A stretch of DNA of 29,418 bases from Actinocrinis sp046724665 (GTDB lineage: Bacteria > Actinomycetota > Actinomycetes > Streptomycetales > Catenulisporaceae), in assembly GCA_046724665.1 (NCBI GenBank), contig JBKOWZ010000180.1, positions 1 through 29,418 on the forward strand. The letters run 5' to 3'. Made by a program: the position numbers and the translations under genes. The notes under the pieces were generated by a model, which saw only the letters and a program-made list of their open reading frames with translations, made no database searches and was not told the origin of the DNA. Of the stretch, positions 16,080 to 24,757 are shown piece by piece. The first letter of the stretch is position 1; each line of letters begins with the position of its first letter.

Positions 16080-16415
16080 GTGGCTAGTGGCAACGCGATT
16101 CGCGGAAGCCGGGTCGGCGCGGGGCCGATGGGCGAGGCCGAGCGCGGCGAGACCGCCCCTCGGATCTGGATAAGCTTCTACTGCTGCAACGGCCATGAGA
16201 CCAAGCCGAGCTTCGCGTCCGAGGCGCAGATCCCGGACACCTGGGACTGCCCGCGCTGCGGCTTCCCGGCCGGCCCGGACCCCGACAACCCGCCCGCCCC
16301 GCCGCGTACCGAGCCGTACAAGACGCACCTGGCCTACGTTCGCGAGCGCCGCTCCGACGAGGACGGCGAGGCGATCCTGGCCGAGGCGCTGGCGAAGCTG
16401 CGCGGCGAGGCATAG
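16080..16415 (+). CDS. rbpA: RNA polymerase-binding protein RbpA family
   Basis: The 111-residue protein has the RbpA layout: an N-terminal tail (ASGNAIRGSRVGAGPMGEAE), a small zinc-binding beta-barrel with C35 or C36, H39, C57 and C60 (CCNGHE and CPRCG), and a C-terminal sigma-interacting helix region, RTEPYKTHLAYVRERRS through AEALAKLRGEA. RbpA binds RNA polymerase and the principal sigma factor and stabilises the open complex. The GSRVGAG N-terminus is the type that I recall next to secG in Streptomyces, which may be a paralogue of the better studied RbpA; the genome should be checked for a second copy. GTG at 16080 has GGGAG at 16068-16072, seven bases upstream. Confidence 0.9.
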   Translation: MASGNAIRGSRVGAGPMGEAERGETAPRIWISFYCCNGHETKPSFASEAQIPDTWDCPRCGFPAGPDPDNPPAPPRTEPYKTHLAYVRERRSDEDGEAILAEALAKLRGEA

Positions 16416-16449
16416 CTGACGGCTCCCGCTGGTCCGGGCGCCGAGGCGA

Positions 16450-16491
16450 CGTACGCGTACGCCGTAGGGCCCGCGCCGCTAGGATCGCCCC
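16450..16491 (+). promoter_or_regulatory. Palindrome and -10 of the leaderless DUF2332 gene
   Basis: CGTACGCGTACG (16450-16461) is a perfect 12-bp palindrome. After 18 bases TAGGAT (16480-16485) occurs, six bases before GTG at 16492, so the start codon is probably also the transcription start. No Shine-Dalgarno sequence is present. The palindrome occupies the -35 region and could be an operator. Confidence 0.45.
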
Positions 16492-17640
16492 GTGGTTGAG
16501 GCGCTGCGCAACTTCCAGCTGTTCCTGTACCAGGAGGCGGCCAAATCCTCGCCGCTCTACTCCGCGCTGACCGCTCACGTCTCCGAGGACATCGAGGCGG
16601 GCGGCCCGGTCTCGCAGGTGCTCGTCGCGGCGCCGGAGCGCCAGCGCATCCCCAACCTGCTGTTCGCCGCGGTGCAGCGGACGCTGTTCGACGAACCGGA
16701 CAGCGAACTGGCCGCGTACTACCCCTCGCTCGGCGGGACGCGCGCGCCTGACGCGGAGCTGGCCGACATCTTCTCCCGCTTCGTGCTCGAGCACCGGGAG
16801 CGGATCGAGCGGGTCCTGGCCACCGGCGAGACGCAGACCAACGAAGCCCGCCGCGCGGCGCAGCTCTTCCCGGCCTTCGGCTGGGCGCAGGCCTGCACCC
16901 GCCGGCCCCTCGGCCTGATCGAGGTCGGCACCAGCGCCGGGCTGCTGCTGCACACCGACCGGTACTCGTACGTATACGAGTTCGAAGACGGCACGGAACT
17001 GGCTGCGGGGGAGGGGAGCGCGGACGGCGTCCCGACGCTGCGCTGCGCGGTCGGCGGCCCGGCCGCGCAGGCGGTGAAGGCGCTGACGCCGTTCGTGTCG
17101 AAGGACCTGCGGATCGCGTCGCGCGTCGGCCTCGACCTGAACCCGCTCGACCCGGCAGACCCCGACGCCCGCGCCTGGCTCGACGCGCTGGTCTGGCCCG
17201 AACACGCCGAACGCCGCGCCCGGCTGCGCGCCGCCCTCGACCACGCGGCCCGGCGGCCGGTCCGGCTGCGCAAAGGCGACGCGGTGCGCATCCTGCCCGA
17301 CGCGGTGGACTCGGTGCCCGCCAACGCGATCCCGTGCGTCTTCGTCTCCAACACGCTGGCGCACTGGAGCGCCCAGGGCCGCGCGGACCTGATCGACCTG
17401 ATCCGGCGCCTCGGCGCGCGCCGCGACCTGGTCTGCATCGTCAAGGAGGGCTACCCGGTCGGCCTCGGCCTGTTCACCGGCCGCACCGACGACCTGACCG
17501 AGGACGAGTCGAGGCCGTACGAGGTCATCGGCGCGGCCGTCTTCCTCGGCGGCCGGGAGCAGCTCTTCCGCCTCGGCACCGGCGAACTGCACGGCGTCGG
17601 CATGACCTGGTCGCCGACCGCGCTACCGCCGGGCCGGTGA
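16492..17640 (+). CDS. DUF2332 family protein
   Basis: The 382-residue protein matches the DUF2332 family, which is frequent in actinobacteria and has no established function. It begins EALRNFQLFLYQEAAKSSPLY, and recognisable segments include RPLGLIEVGTSAGLLLHTDRYSY at about 139-161, LRIASRVGLDLNPLD near 203-217 and FVSNTLAHWS. The glycine-containing EVGTSAGLLL followed later by an acidic D-x-NPLD recalls the nucleotide-binding part of SAM-dependent methyltransferases, but that is only a resemblance. There is no signal peptide or membrane segment. The GTG start is set by the -10 six bases upstream and by the family N-terminus. The gene converges on pgl with only 16 bp between stops. It is a soluble protein of unknown role. 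Confidence 0.85.
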   Translation: MVEALRNFQLFLYQEAAKSSPLYSALTAHVSEDIEAGGPVSQVLVAAPERQRIPNLLFAAVQRTLFDEPDSELAAYYPSLGGTRAPDAELADIFSRFVLEHRERIERVLATGETQTNEARRAAQLFPAFGWAQACTRRPLGLIEVGTSAGLLLHTDRYSYVYEFEDGTELAAGEGSADGVPTLRCAVGGPAAQAVKALTPFVSKDLRIASRVGLDLNPLDPADPDARAWLDALVWPEHAERRARLRAALDHAARRPVRLRKGDAVRILPDAVDSVPANAIPCVFVSNTLAHWSAQGRADLIDLIRRLGARRDLVCIVKEGYPVGLGLFTGRTDDLTEDESRPYEVIGAAVFLGGREQLFRLGTGELHGVGMTWSPTALPPGR

Positions 17641-17656
17641 CAAGCCGAACCGACCG

Positions 17657-18463
17657 CTACGGCGAGGCGGGGCGGTTCAGGCCCGGGGGCAGTTCGGCCG
17701 CGCAGGCGCGGTCGATCAGCCACAGGGTCCTGGCGCGGCCCAGCGCGCCCGCGGCGGGCACCTGCACCCTGCCGCCGCCGGAGAGCGCCATGTGCGCCGC
17801 GGCGGCCTTCTCGCCGCCGGCGGCGACGATCCAGACCTCGCGGGCGTTCTGGAGCGTGCGGAAGGTGAAGGAGAGCCGGTTCGGCGGGGGCTTGGGCGCG
17901 TTGTGCACGGCGATGACCGCCGGCTCCTCCTCGTAGACCCCGGGGTGCTCCGGGAACAGCGAGGCGACGTGCCCGTCCGGGCCCATGCCGAACAGCTCGA
18001 CGTCGAACGCGGGCACGTCGCTGTCGTCCGCGGCGTGCTGGGACAGCTCGGCCGCGTAGCGCTCGGCGGCGGCTTCGGCGTCGTCGCCGTCCGGGCCGTC
18101 CGGCGCGGGCATCGGGTGCACTCGCGCCGGGTCGAGGTCCAGCTTGTCGAGCAGCGCCGTGTACGCCTGGGTGTCGTTGCGCTCCGGGTCGCCTATGGGC
18201 AGGAAGCGCTCGTCGCCCCACCACAGGTGCACCCGCCGCCAGTCCACGGCCACCCGCGCCGGCAGTTCGCCGACCGCGGACAGCGAGGCGATGCCGACGG
18301 TGCCGCCGGTCAGCACCAGGTGTGCCTCGTCCTTCGCGGCCAGCACGTCCACCAGCTTCGTCACCAGCCGCGCCGCCACGGCCTGCGCCAGGAGCGGGCC
18401 GTCGCGGTGGACGATGAGCTCGGGCGTGGCTCCGGCGCGCGGACGGAGCGAGGAGCTGGTCAA
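17657..18463 (-). CDS. pgl: 6-phosphogluconolactonase
   Basis: The 268-residue enzyme hydrolyses 6-phosphogluconolactone, the second step of the oxidative pentose phosphate pathway. Conserved parts are LVLTGGTVGIASL, VHLWWGDERFLP, FDVELFGMGPDGHVASLFPEH and the C-terminal GRARTLWLIDRAC. The start is TTG at 18463: it overlaps the opcA stop as TTGA and has AAGGAG (minus strand, 18474-18469) five bases upstream, so this rare codon is well supported. It is the last gene of tkt-tal-zwf-opcA-pgl. The central acidic loop (PAPDGPDGDDAEAAAE) is longer than in many homologues. No catalytic residue appears absent. Confidence 0.95.
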   Translation of the reverse strand: MTSSSLRPRAGATPELIVHRDGPLLAQAVAARLVTKLVDVLAAKDEAHLVLTGGTVGIASLSAVGELPARVAVDWRRVHLWWGDERFLPIGDPERNDTQAYTALLDKLDLDPARVHPMPAPDGPDGDDAEAAAERYAAELSQHAADDSDVPAFDVELFGMGPDGHVASLFPEHPGVYEEEPAVIAVHNAPKPPPNRLSFTFRTLQNAREVWIVAAGGEKAAAAHMALSGGGRVQVPAAGALGRARTLWLIDRACAAELPPGLNRPASP

Positions 18464-19542
18464 GCAGACTCCTTCGGGGACGCGTCGGCGGACGGCACGG
18501 TCTTGCCGGCCCGGCCGCCGGTGGTCTTCTTCGCGGCGGTGGCGGGGGACGCGGACGGCACCGGCGTGGGCTCGCCGAGCTTGGCCGCCTCCTTCGCCGC
18601 CTTCTCCACGGTCGGCCCGGCCACCTTCAGCGGCTCGGTGAACGGCACGTCCACGTCCTTGAGCAGCTTGGCGTAAACGTCGTCCGGGTCGAGCCGGCGC
18701 AGTTCCTCGGCGATCAGCTCGGCGGTCTCCCGGCGCTTGAGCGCGACCGGACGGTCCGGCTGGCCGGGCACCGAGAGCGTGGCCAGCTCACCGTCGGGGC
18801 GGGTCAGCGCGACCGGGCCGTCCGGGGTGTGCAGCTCGACGCCGGTGATGCCGGGACCCTCGTCCGCCGTGCGGCTGACCGGCACGTTCAGCCGCTGGCG
18901 CAGCCACACCGCCAGGATCCGCGCCGAGGGGTTGCCCTCCTCGCCGGAGACCGCGGCGCCGGTGATCTTGCGCGGGAACTGGTCGAGCGCCGCGGCCAGC
19001 ATCGAACGCCACGGGGTCAGCCGGGTCCAGGCCAGGTCCGTGTCGCCGGGGACGTAGCCCTGGGCGCGGGCGCGCAGCTTGGCCATCGGCTTGTGGTACT
19101 CGGCCGCGTCGGTGATCCGCCGCTGCGCGAACCGGCCGAGCGGGTCGTCGCTGGGCACGTCCGGCCCGGCGTCCGGCCACCAGGTGACCACCGGCACGTC
19201 CGGCAGCAGCAGCGGTACGACGACCGAGTCGGCGTGCGCCGAAAGCTCGCCGTAAAGCCGCAGCACGATGACCTCGCCGGGGCCGGTCTCGTCGCCGACG
19301 CGCACCTCCGCGTCGAGCCGGGTGCGCGCGACCTCCGGGCGGCCGATCACCACGATGATGCGGGCCGGGTGCTCGCGCGCCGCCTGGCTGGCCGCCTTCA
19401 TCGCGTCGTAGTGGTGCCGCTCCTCGGTCGAGACGATCAGCGTCAGCACGGCGCCGGTGGTCGGCGAGCCGGCCCGGCGCCGCGCCTGCACCAGCGTCGC
19501 GCCGATCTTGCTGGCGCTGGTGTCGGTCAGGTCGATGATCAT
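18460..19542 (-). CDS. opcA: Glucose-6-phosphate dehydrogenase assembly protein OpcA
   Basis: OpcA is an actinobacterial and cyanobacterial protein needed for full activity and assembly of glucose-6-phosphate dehydrogenase. The 360-residue product begins MIIDLTDTSASKIGATLVQAR and has the conserved VLTLIVSTEERHHYDAM, VVPLLLPDVPVVTWWP and LDQFPRKITGAAVSGEEGNPSARILAVWL segments. Its last 50 residues or so are Ala/Lys/Pro-rich and look disordered, perhaps a lineage-specific tail. ATG at 19542 overlaps the stop of a 21-codon micro-ORF as ATGA, and GGAG lies eight bases upstream. The stop overlaps the pgl TTG. It directly follows its partner gene zwf, which fits complex formation. Confidence 0.95.
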   Translation of the reverse strand: MIIDLTDTSASKIGATLVQARRRAGSPTTGAVLTLIVSTEERHHYDAMKAASQAAREHPARIIVVIGRPEVARTRLDAEVRVGDETGPGEVIVLRLYGELSAHADSVVVPLLLPDVPVVTWWPDAGPDVPSDDPLGRFAQRRITDAAEYHKPMAKLRARAQGYVPGDTDLAWTRLTPWRSMLAAALDQFPRKITGAAVSGEEGNPSARILAVWLRQRLNVPVSRTADEGPGITGVELHTPDGPVALTRPDGELATLSVPGQPDRPVALKRRETAELIAEELRRLDPDDVYAKLLKDVDVPFTEPLKVAGPTVEKAAKEAAKLGEPTPVPSASPATAAKKTTGGRAGKTVPSADASPKESA

Positions 19543-19604
19543 GGCTGCGGCTCCGAGCCGGCGCTGGTGCCGGTCAAATCGATACTGCGCTCATCGAAAG
19601 TCAT
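19539..19604 (-). CDS. 21-residue micro-ORF bridging zwf and opcA
   Basis: The 58-bp gap between zwf and opcA is exactly filled by a reading frame whose ATG overlaps the zwf stop (ATGA) and whose TGA overlaps the opcA ATG (ATGA). It encodes 21 residues, starting MTFDERSIDLTG and ending SEPQP. GGAGA lies five bases before its ATG. It resembles no family I know and is hydrophilic. The arrangement would let ribosomes pass without a break from zwf to opcA, so it may serve as a coupling device, a small peptide, or both. A chance origin cannot be excluded for so short a frame. Confidence 0.45.
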   Translation of the reverse strand: MTFDERSIDLTGTSAGSEPQP

Positions 19605-21211
19605 GGCCTTCTCCAGGACCGTCCGTCGCGGGCCAGCATCTCGTCGGCCTCGGCCGGCCCCCAGGTGCCGGCCGGGTACTGCGCGGGGGTGCCGTTCGCG
19701 GCCCAGTACTCCTCGATCGGGTCGAGGATCTCCCAGCCGAGCTCGACCTCCTCGAGCCGCGGGAACAGCGGCGGGTCGCCGAGCAGCACGTCCAGGATGA
19801 GCCGCTCGTAGGCCTCGGGGGAGGACTCGGTGAACGCCTCGCCGTACTGGAAGTCCATCGACACGTCCCGCACCTCCATCGAGGTGCCCGGAACCTTCGA
19901 GCCGAAGCGCACGGTCACGCCCTCGTCCGGCTGCACCCGGATGACCAGGGCGTTCTGGCCGAGCTCCTCGGTCATCGTGTCGGTGAACGGCAGGTGCGGG
20001 GCGCGCTGGAAGACCACCGCGATCTCGGTCACCCGGCGGCCGAGCCGCTTGCCGGTGCGCAGGTAGAACGGTACGCCGGCCCAGCGGCGCGTGTCGATCT
20101 CCAGCTTGATGGCCGCGTAGGTGTCGGTGATCGAGTCCTGCGCGATCCCGTCCTCCTGGAGGAAGCCGATCACCTTCTCGCCGCCCTGCCAGCCGGCCGC
20201 GTACTGGCCTCGCACCGTGTGCGTGCCCAGGTCCTCGGGCAGCTGCACCGCCGAGAGCACCTTGACCTTCTCGGCGAAGATCGAGTCCGCGTCGAAGGAG
20301 GTCGGCTCCTCCATCGCGGTCAGCGCCATCAGTTGCAGCAGGTGGTTCTGGATCACGTCGCGGGCCGCGCCGATGCCGTCGTAGTATCCGGCGCGCCCGC
20401 CGATGCCGATGTCCTCGGCCATGGTGATCTGCACGTGATCGACGTAGTTGCGGTTCCAGATCGGCTCGAACATCTCGTTGGCGAAGCGCAGCGCCAGGAT
20501 GTTCTGCACCGTCTCCTTGCCCAGGTAGTGGTCGATCCGGAAGACCGACTTGGGCGGGAAGACGTCGTCCACCACCTTGTTCAGCGCCTTGGCGCTGACC
20601 AGGTCGTGCCCGAACGGCTTCTCGATGATGACCCGGCGCCAGGCGTTCTCGCCGCCCTCGGCCAGGCCGGACTCCTTGAGCTGCTGGACCACGCCGGGGA
20701 AGAACTTCGGCGGGACCGACAGGTAGAAGGCGTGGTTGCCGTTGGTGCCGCGCAGCCGGTCGAGCTCGTCGATCGTCTCGCGCAGCTTCTCGAAGGCCGC
20801 CGGGTCGCCGAACTCGCCGGGCACGAAGCGGAAGCCCTCGGCCAGCTGCCGCCACACCTCGTCGCGGAACGGGGTGCGCGCGTGCTCCTTGACCGCGTCG
20901 TAGACCACCTGCGCGAAGTCCTGATTCTCCCAGTCCCGGCGGGCGAAGCCGACCAGGGCGAAGCCCGGGGGCAGCAGCCCCCGGTTGGCCAGGTCGTAGA
21001 TCGCCGGCATCAGCTTCTTGCGGGACAGGTCGCCGGTCACCCCGAAGATCACCAGGCCGCAGGGCCCGGCGATGCGCGGCAGCCGCCGGTCCTGGGCGTC
21101 GCGCAGCGGGTTGGCCCAGTCGGTGCCGGCGTGCTCCGCGGCGCTCATCAGCCGGCGCGCGATGGACTCGCCGAAGCCGCCGGCCGCGGCGGCGAGCGAC
21201 TGCGAGCTCAC
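19601..21211 (-). CDS. zwf: Glucose-6-phosphate 1-dehydrogenase
   Basis: The enzyme oxidises glucose-6-phosphate to 6-phosphogluconolactone with NADP. The product has the coenzyme motif GVTGDLSRKKLMP, the substrate motif EKPFGHDL, and RIDHYLGKE with H228. The start is set at GTG 21211 (536 residues): it overlaps the tal stop as GTGA, and a GGGGAGAAGG-type ribosome site lies upstream. The longer frame beginning at 21283 would run through the tal C-terminus. An internal ATG at 21148 would remove 21 non-conserved residues but lacks a ribosome site. The conserved core starts NPLRDAQDRRLPRIAGP. The gene lies between tal and opcA. Confidence 0.97.
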   Translation of the reverse strand: MSSQSLAAAAGGFGESIARRLMSAAEHAGTDWANPLRDAQDRRLPRIAGPCGLVIFGVTGDLSRKKLMPAIYDLANRGLLPPGFALVGFARRDWENQDFAQVVYDAVKEHARTPFRDEVWRQLAEGFRFVPGEFGDPAAFEKLRETIDELDRLRGTNGNHAFYLSVPPKFFPGVVQQLKESGLAEGGENAWRRVIIEKPFGHDLVSAKALNKVVDDVFPPKSVFRIDHYLGKETVQNILALRFANEMFEPIWNRNYVDHVQITMAEDIGIGGRAGYYDGIGAARDVIQNHLLQLMALTAMEEPTSFDADSIFAEKVKVLSAVQLPEDLGTHTVRGQYAAGWQGGEKVIGFLQEDGIAQDSITDTYAAIKLEIDTRRWAGVPFYLRTGKRLGRRVTEIAVVFQRAPHLPFTDTMTEELGQNALVIRVQPDEGVTVRFGSKVPGTSMEVRDVSMDFQYGEAFTESSPEAYERLILDVLLGDPPLFPRLEEVELGWEILDPIEEYWAANGTPAQYPAGTWGPAEADEMLARDGRSWRRP

Positions 21212-22338
21212 GCGCCCTTCTCCCCGGCGGCCGCGGCCTCCTTCTCCAGCTCGGCGCGCACCGCGTCGAGCAGCTCGTTCCACGAGGCCTCGAACTTCTG
21301 CACGCCCTCGTCCTCGAGCACCTGCACGACGTCGTCGTACGAGACGCCCAGCGCGGCCAGGTCGCCGATCACCTTGCGGGACGCCTCGTAGGTGCCGTGC
21401 ACCGCGTCGGCCTGCGGCTCGCCGTGGTCGGCCTCGGCGTCGAGGGTGGCCTCGGGCATCGTGTTCACCACGCCCGAGACGACCAGCTCGTCAACGTACA
21501 GCGTGTCCTTGTACGCCGGGTCCTTCACGCCGGTCGAGGCCCACAGCGGACGCTGCGGCTTGGCGCCCTTGGCTGCCAGCGCCTTCCAGCGGTCGGACGA
21601 GAAGACCTCCTCGTACGCCTCGTAGGCCAGGCGCGCGTTCGCGACCGCGGCCTTGCCAAGCAGCGCGTTCGCGTCCTCGGTGCCGAGCTTCTTCAGCCGC
21701 TTGTCCACCTCGGTGTCCACCCGCGAGACGAAGAACGACGCGACCGACGCCATCTTCGACAGGTCGTGGCCGTTGGCGTAGGCCTGCTCCATGCCGTCGA
21801 GGAACGCGTCCATCACCGCCTTGTACCGCTCGATCGAGAAGATCAGCGTCACGTTGACGCTCACCCCCGCGGCCAGCGTCGCGGCGATCGCGGGCAGGCC
21901 CTCGCGGGTCGCCGGGATCTTGACGAACACGTTGTCCCGGTCCACCAGCCACCACAGCTGCTTGGCCTCGGCGACGGTCGGCCCGGTGCGGTGCGCCAGG
22001 CGCGGGTCCACCTCGATCGAGACCCGGCCGTCCTGGCCCGCGGAGGCGTCGTAGGCGGGGCGCAGGATGTCCGCGGCGGCGCGCACGTCGCGCGTCGTGA
22101 TCATCCGCAGCGCCTCGTCCACGCCGACGCCGCGCACCGCCAGCTCGCGGATCTGGTCGTTGTAGATCGCGGAGCCGCTGATCGCCTTCTGGAAGATCGT
22201 CGGGTTGGTGGTGACGCCCACCACGTGCTTCTCGCGCAGCAGCGCGGCGAGGTTGCCGGAGTTGATCCGCTCCCGGCTCAGGTCGTCCAGCCAGATCGCC
22301 ACCCCGGCGCCGGCCAGCTTCTCAAGACGCTCACTCAT
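21208..22338 (-). CDS. tal: Transaldolase
   Basis: Transaldolase moves a dihydroxyacetone unit between sugar phosphates in the non-oxidative pentose phosphate branch. The 376-residue protein begins MSERLEKLAGAGVAIWLDDLSRERI and has VVGVTTNPTIFQKAI, the Schiff-base lysine K140 in VFVKIPATREG, and VNVTLIFSIERYKAVMDAF and RPLWASTGVKDPAYKDTLYVDELV. This is the longer actinobacterial/cyanobacterial form rather than the short fructose-6-phosphate aldolase type. ATG at 22338 has GAGGA close upstream and follows the tkt stop by 23 bp. The stop overlaps the zwf GTG. The C-terminus is a Glu/Ala/Lys-rich helix. Confidence 0.97.
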   Translation of the reverse strand: MSERLEKLAGAGVAIWLDDLSRERINSGNLAALLREKHVVGVTTNPTIFQKAISGSAIYNDQIRELAVRGVGVDEALRMITTRDVRAAADILRPAYDASAGQDGRVSIEVDPRLAHRTGPTVAEAKQLWWLVDRDNVFVKIPATREGLPAIAATLAAGVSVNVTLIFSIERYKAVMDAFLDGMEQAYANGHDLSKMASVASFFVSRVDTEVDKRLKKLGTEDANALLGKAAVANARLAYEAYEEVFSSDRWKALAAKGAKPQRPLWASTGVKDPAYKDTLYVDELVVSGVVNTMPEATLDAEADHGEPQADAVHGTYEASRKVIGDLAALGVSYDDVVQVLEDEGVQKFEASWNELLDAVRAELEKEAAAAGEKGA

Positions 22339-22361
22339 AGGATCCTCATCTCCCGTTAGTC

Positions 22362-24467
22362 TCAAGCCCCGACCGCGGCGAGCGATTCCCGGGCGGCCGC
22401 CTCGACCGCCTCGGCGGTGAAGCCGAACTCCCGGAAGATCGTGGCGAAGTCGGCCGACGCGCCGTAGTGCTCCAGCGAGACGATCCGTCCGGCGTCGCCG
22501 ACGAACCGGTACCACGGCTGCGCCACCCCGACCTCGACGGCGACCCGGGCCCGGACCGCCTTGGGCAGCACGGACTCCTGATAACCCGCATCCTGGGCGC
22601 CGAACCATTCCACACACGGCATCGAGACGACCCGGGCAGGCACGCCGGAGGCCTCGAGCCGCTCCCGGGCGGCGACCGCGAGCTGCACCTCGGAGCCGGT
22701 GGCGATCAGGACGACCCGCGGCGCGCCGCCGGACGCCTCGGCCAGAACGTACCCGCCGCGCTTGACGCCCTCGTGAACGGAAAGCGTCGCGCCGAGCGCC
22801 TCGCGGTCGAAGACCGGCACGTTCTGCCGGGTCAGCGCCAGCCCGACCGGGCCGTCCTGCTCCAGCGCCGCCTTCCAGGCCGCCACGGTCTCGTTGGCGT
22901 CGGCCGGCCGCACGAAGCTGAGGCCGGGGATGGCGCGCAGCGCGGCGTAGTGCTCGACCGGCTGGTGGGTAGGGCCGTCCTCGCCGAGGCCGACCGAGTC
23001 GTGCGTCCACACGTAGGTCACCGGCACGTGCATCAGCGACGCCAGACGTACCGCCGGGCGCATGTAGTCGGAGAAGACCAGGAACGTGCCGCCGAACACC
23101 CGGGTGTTGCCGTGCAGGGCGATGCCGTTGAGGATCGAGCCCATCGCGTGCTCGCGGATGCCGAAGTGCAGGATCCGGCCGTACGGCGAGGAGCCGCCGA
23201 ACTCGGTGTCCTGGCCGTGGTACGGCAGGAAGGACAGGCCGCCCTTGATGGTGGTGTTGTTCGACTCGGCCAGGTCGGCCGAGCCGCCCCAGAACTCGGG
23301 CAGCTGCTCGGCGATCGCCTGGATCGCAGCCTCGGAGGCCTTGCGGGTCGAGACGTCCTTGCCCGCCGGGAACTGCGGCAGCTTGCTGTCCCAGCCGGCC
23401 GGCAGCTCGCGCCGGGAGATCCGGTCGAACTCGGCGGCGCGCTGCGGGTTGGCGGCCCGCCAGGCGTCGAAGCCCTCGCTCCACGCGGCGCGGGCGATCT
23501 TGGCGCGCTCGCCGACCTCGCGGGCGTGCTCCAGGACCTCGTCGGAGACCTCGAAGTGCCGCTGCGGGTCGAAGCCCAGCAGCTGCTTCGTCGCGGCCAC
23601 CTCCGGCTCGCCGAGCGCGGAGCCGTGCGACTTGCCGGTGTTCTGCGCGTTGGGCGCCGGCCAGGCGATGATCGTGCGCAGCCGGATGATCGACGGCCGC
23701 CCGGTCTCGTTCTCAGCCGCGACGAGCGCGCGGTGCAGCGCCTCGACGTCCTCGACGTAGCCGTTCGGCGTGGTGAACTCGACCGACTGGGTGTGCCAGC
23801 CGTACGCCTCGTAGCGCTTCAGCACGTCCTCGGTGAAGGCGACCTTGGTGTCGCCCTCGATCGAGATGTGGTTGTCGTCGTAGATGACGACGAGGTTGCC
23901 GAGCTGCTGGGTGCCCGCGATGGAGGAGGCCTCGCCGGTGACGCCCTCCTCGAGGTCGCCGTCGGAGGCGAAAGCGTAGATCCGGTGGTCGAACGGCGAG
24001 GTGCCGGGCGCGGCGTCCGGGTCGAACAGCCCGCGCTCGTAGCGCGCGGCCATCGCCATGCCGACCGCGTTGGCCAGGCCCTGGCCGAGCGGCCCGGTGG
24101 TGGTCTCCACGCCGGCGGTGTGGCCGTGCTCGGGGTGGCCGGGGGTCAGCGAGCCCCAGGTGCGGAAGGACTTCAGGTCGTCCAGGGTGAGCCCGTAGCC
24201 CGCCAGGAAGAGCTGGATGTAGAGTGTCAGACTGCTGTGTCCGGGGGACAGGACGAACCGGTCGCGGCCGGTCCACCGCGGATCGGACGGGTCGTGCCGC
24301 AGGTGCCTCTGGAAGAGCAGGGTGGCGGCCGGGGCGAGCGACATCGCGGTGCCCGGGTGGCCGTTGCCGACCTTCTGCACCGCGTCCATCGCCAGCACCC
24401 GGACGGTGTCTACGGTGCGCCGGTCCAGCTCGTTCCACTCGAAGGGTGTGGGCGTGCTCACAGTCAC
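22362..24467 (-). CDS. tkt: Transketolase
   Basis: The 701-residue thiamine diphosphate enzyme transfers two-carbon units between sugar phosphates. Visible motifs are NGHPGTAMSL with H37, SPGHSS with H77, GPLGQG at 125-130, the ThDP motif SDGDLEEGVTGEA followed by IYDDNHISIEG, and in the second half GIREHAMGS (the activating Glu) and THDSVGLGEDGPTHQPVEH. GTG at 24467 has AAAGGA five bases upstream; a second GTG at 24461 is possible. It is the first gene of the operon tkt-tal-zwf-opcA-pgl and is divergent from ctaB. No defects are seen. Confidence 0.98.
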   Translation of the reverse strand: MTVSTPTPFEWNELDRRTVDTVRVLAMDAVQKVGNGHPGTAMSLAPAATLLFQRHLRHDPSDPRWTGRDRFVLSPGHSSLTLYIQLFLAGYGLTLDDLKSFRTWGSLTPGHPEHGHTAGVETTTGPLGQGLANAVGMAMAARYERGLFDPDAAPGTSPFDHRIYAFASDGDLEEGVTGEASSIAGTQQLGNLVVIYDDNHISIEGDTKVAFTEDVLKRYEAYGWHTQSVEFTTPNGYVEDVEALHRALVAAENETGRPSIIRLRTIIAWPAPNAQNTGKSHGSALGEPEVAATKQLLGFDPQRHFEVSDEVLEHAREVGERAKIARAAWSEGFDAWRAANPQRAAEFDRISRRELPAGWDSKLPQFPAGKDVSTRKASEAAIQAIAEQLPEFWGGSADLAESNNTTIKGGLSFLPYHGQDTEFGGSSPYGRILHFGIREHAMGSILNGIALHGNTRVFGGTFLVFSDYMRPAVRLASLMHVPVTYVWTHDSVGLGEDGPTHQPVEHYAALRAIPGLSFVRPADANETVAAWKAALEQDGPVGLALTRQNVPVFDREALGATLSVHEGVKRGGYVLAEASGGAPRVVLIATGSEVQLAVAARERLEASGVPARVVSMPCVEWFGAQDAGYQESVLPKAVRARVAVEVGVAQPWYRFVGDAGRIVSLEHYGASADFATIFREFGFTAEAVEAAARESLAAVGA

Positions 24468-24757
24468 GCGCGTCCTTTCCTGATGTGAAAACGTCAGCGC
24501 ATCGGGGCGGACGGCGACGCTGCCAACCAGGGCTGTGCGTGGGTGAACAGCCTGGCCCCGCGCGACGAAGCAACGATTCTGTTATCTCACGGCCACCCTA
24601 CCCTCCCTGCACTCGCGGACCCGTCGCAAGGGGGCCGGACGTGTCGGCGGCGCTTCCGGCGATTCGCGGCGACCCGCCCGCGAGTGCCGCGAGGCCGGGG
24701 TCTAGAGTTTCGTCGGATCCAGTTCCAGCGTGTATGAGCAGTAATAGAGGCCCGCCT
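24468..24757. promoter_or_regulatory. Divergent tkt/ctaB intergenic region
   Basis: The 290-bp gap must carry both promoters. For ctaB, TAGAGT (24703-24708) is a plausible -10, with a leader of about 43 bases, but no clear -35 is seen. On the tkt side CCAGGGCTGT (24527-24536) pairs with ACAGCCTGG (24547-24555), one bulge and a 10-base loop; it would lie in the tkt leader about 60-90 bases before GTG. A weak palindrome, CTGATG-N6-CGTCAG (24480-24497), lies close to the tkt ribosome site. Confidence 0.35.

Noticed and set aside
22467..24488. 673-codon open frame on the plus strand
   Set aside because: It is antisense to tkt, whose motifs are unambiguous.
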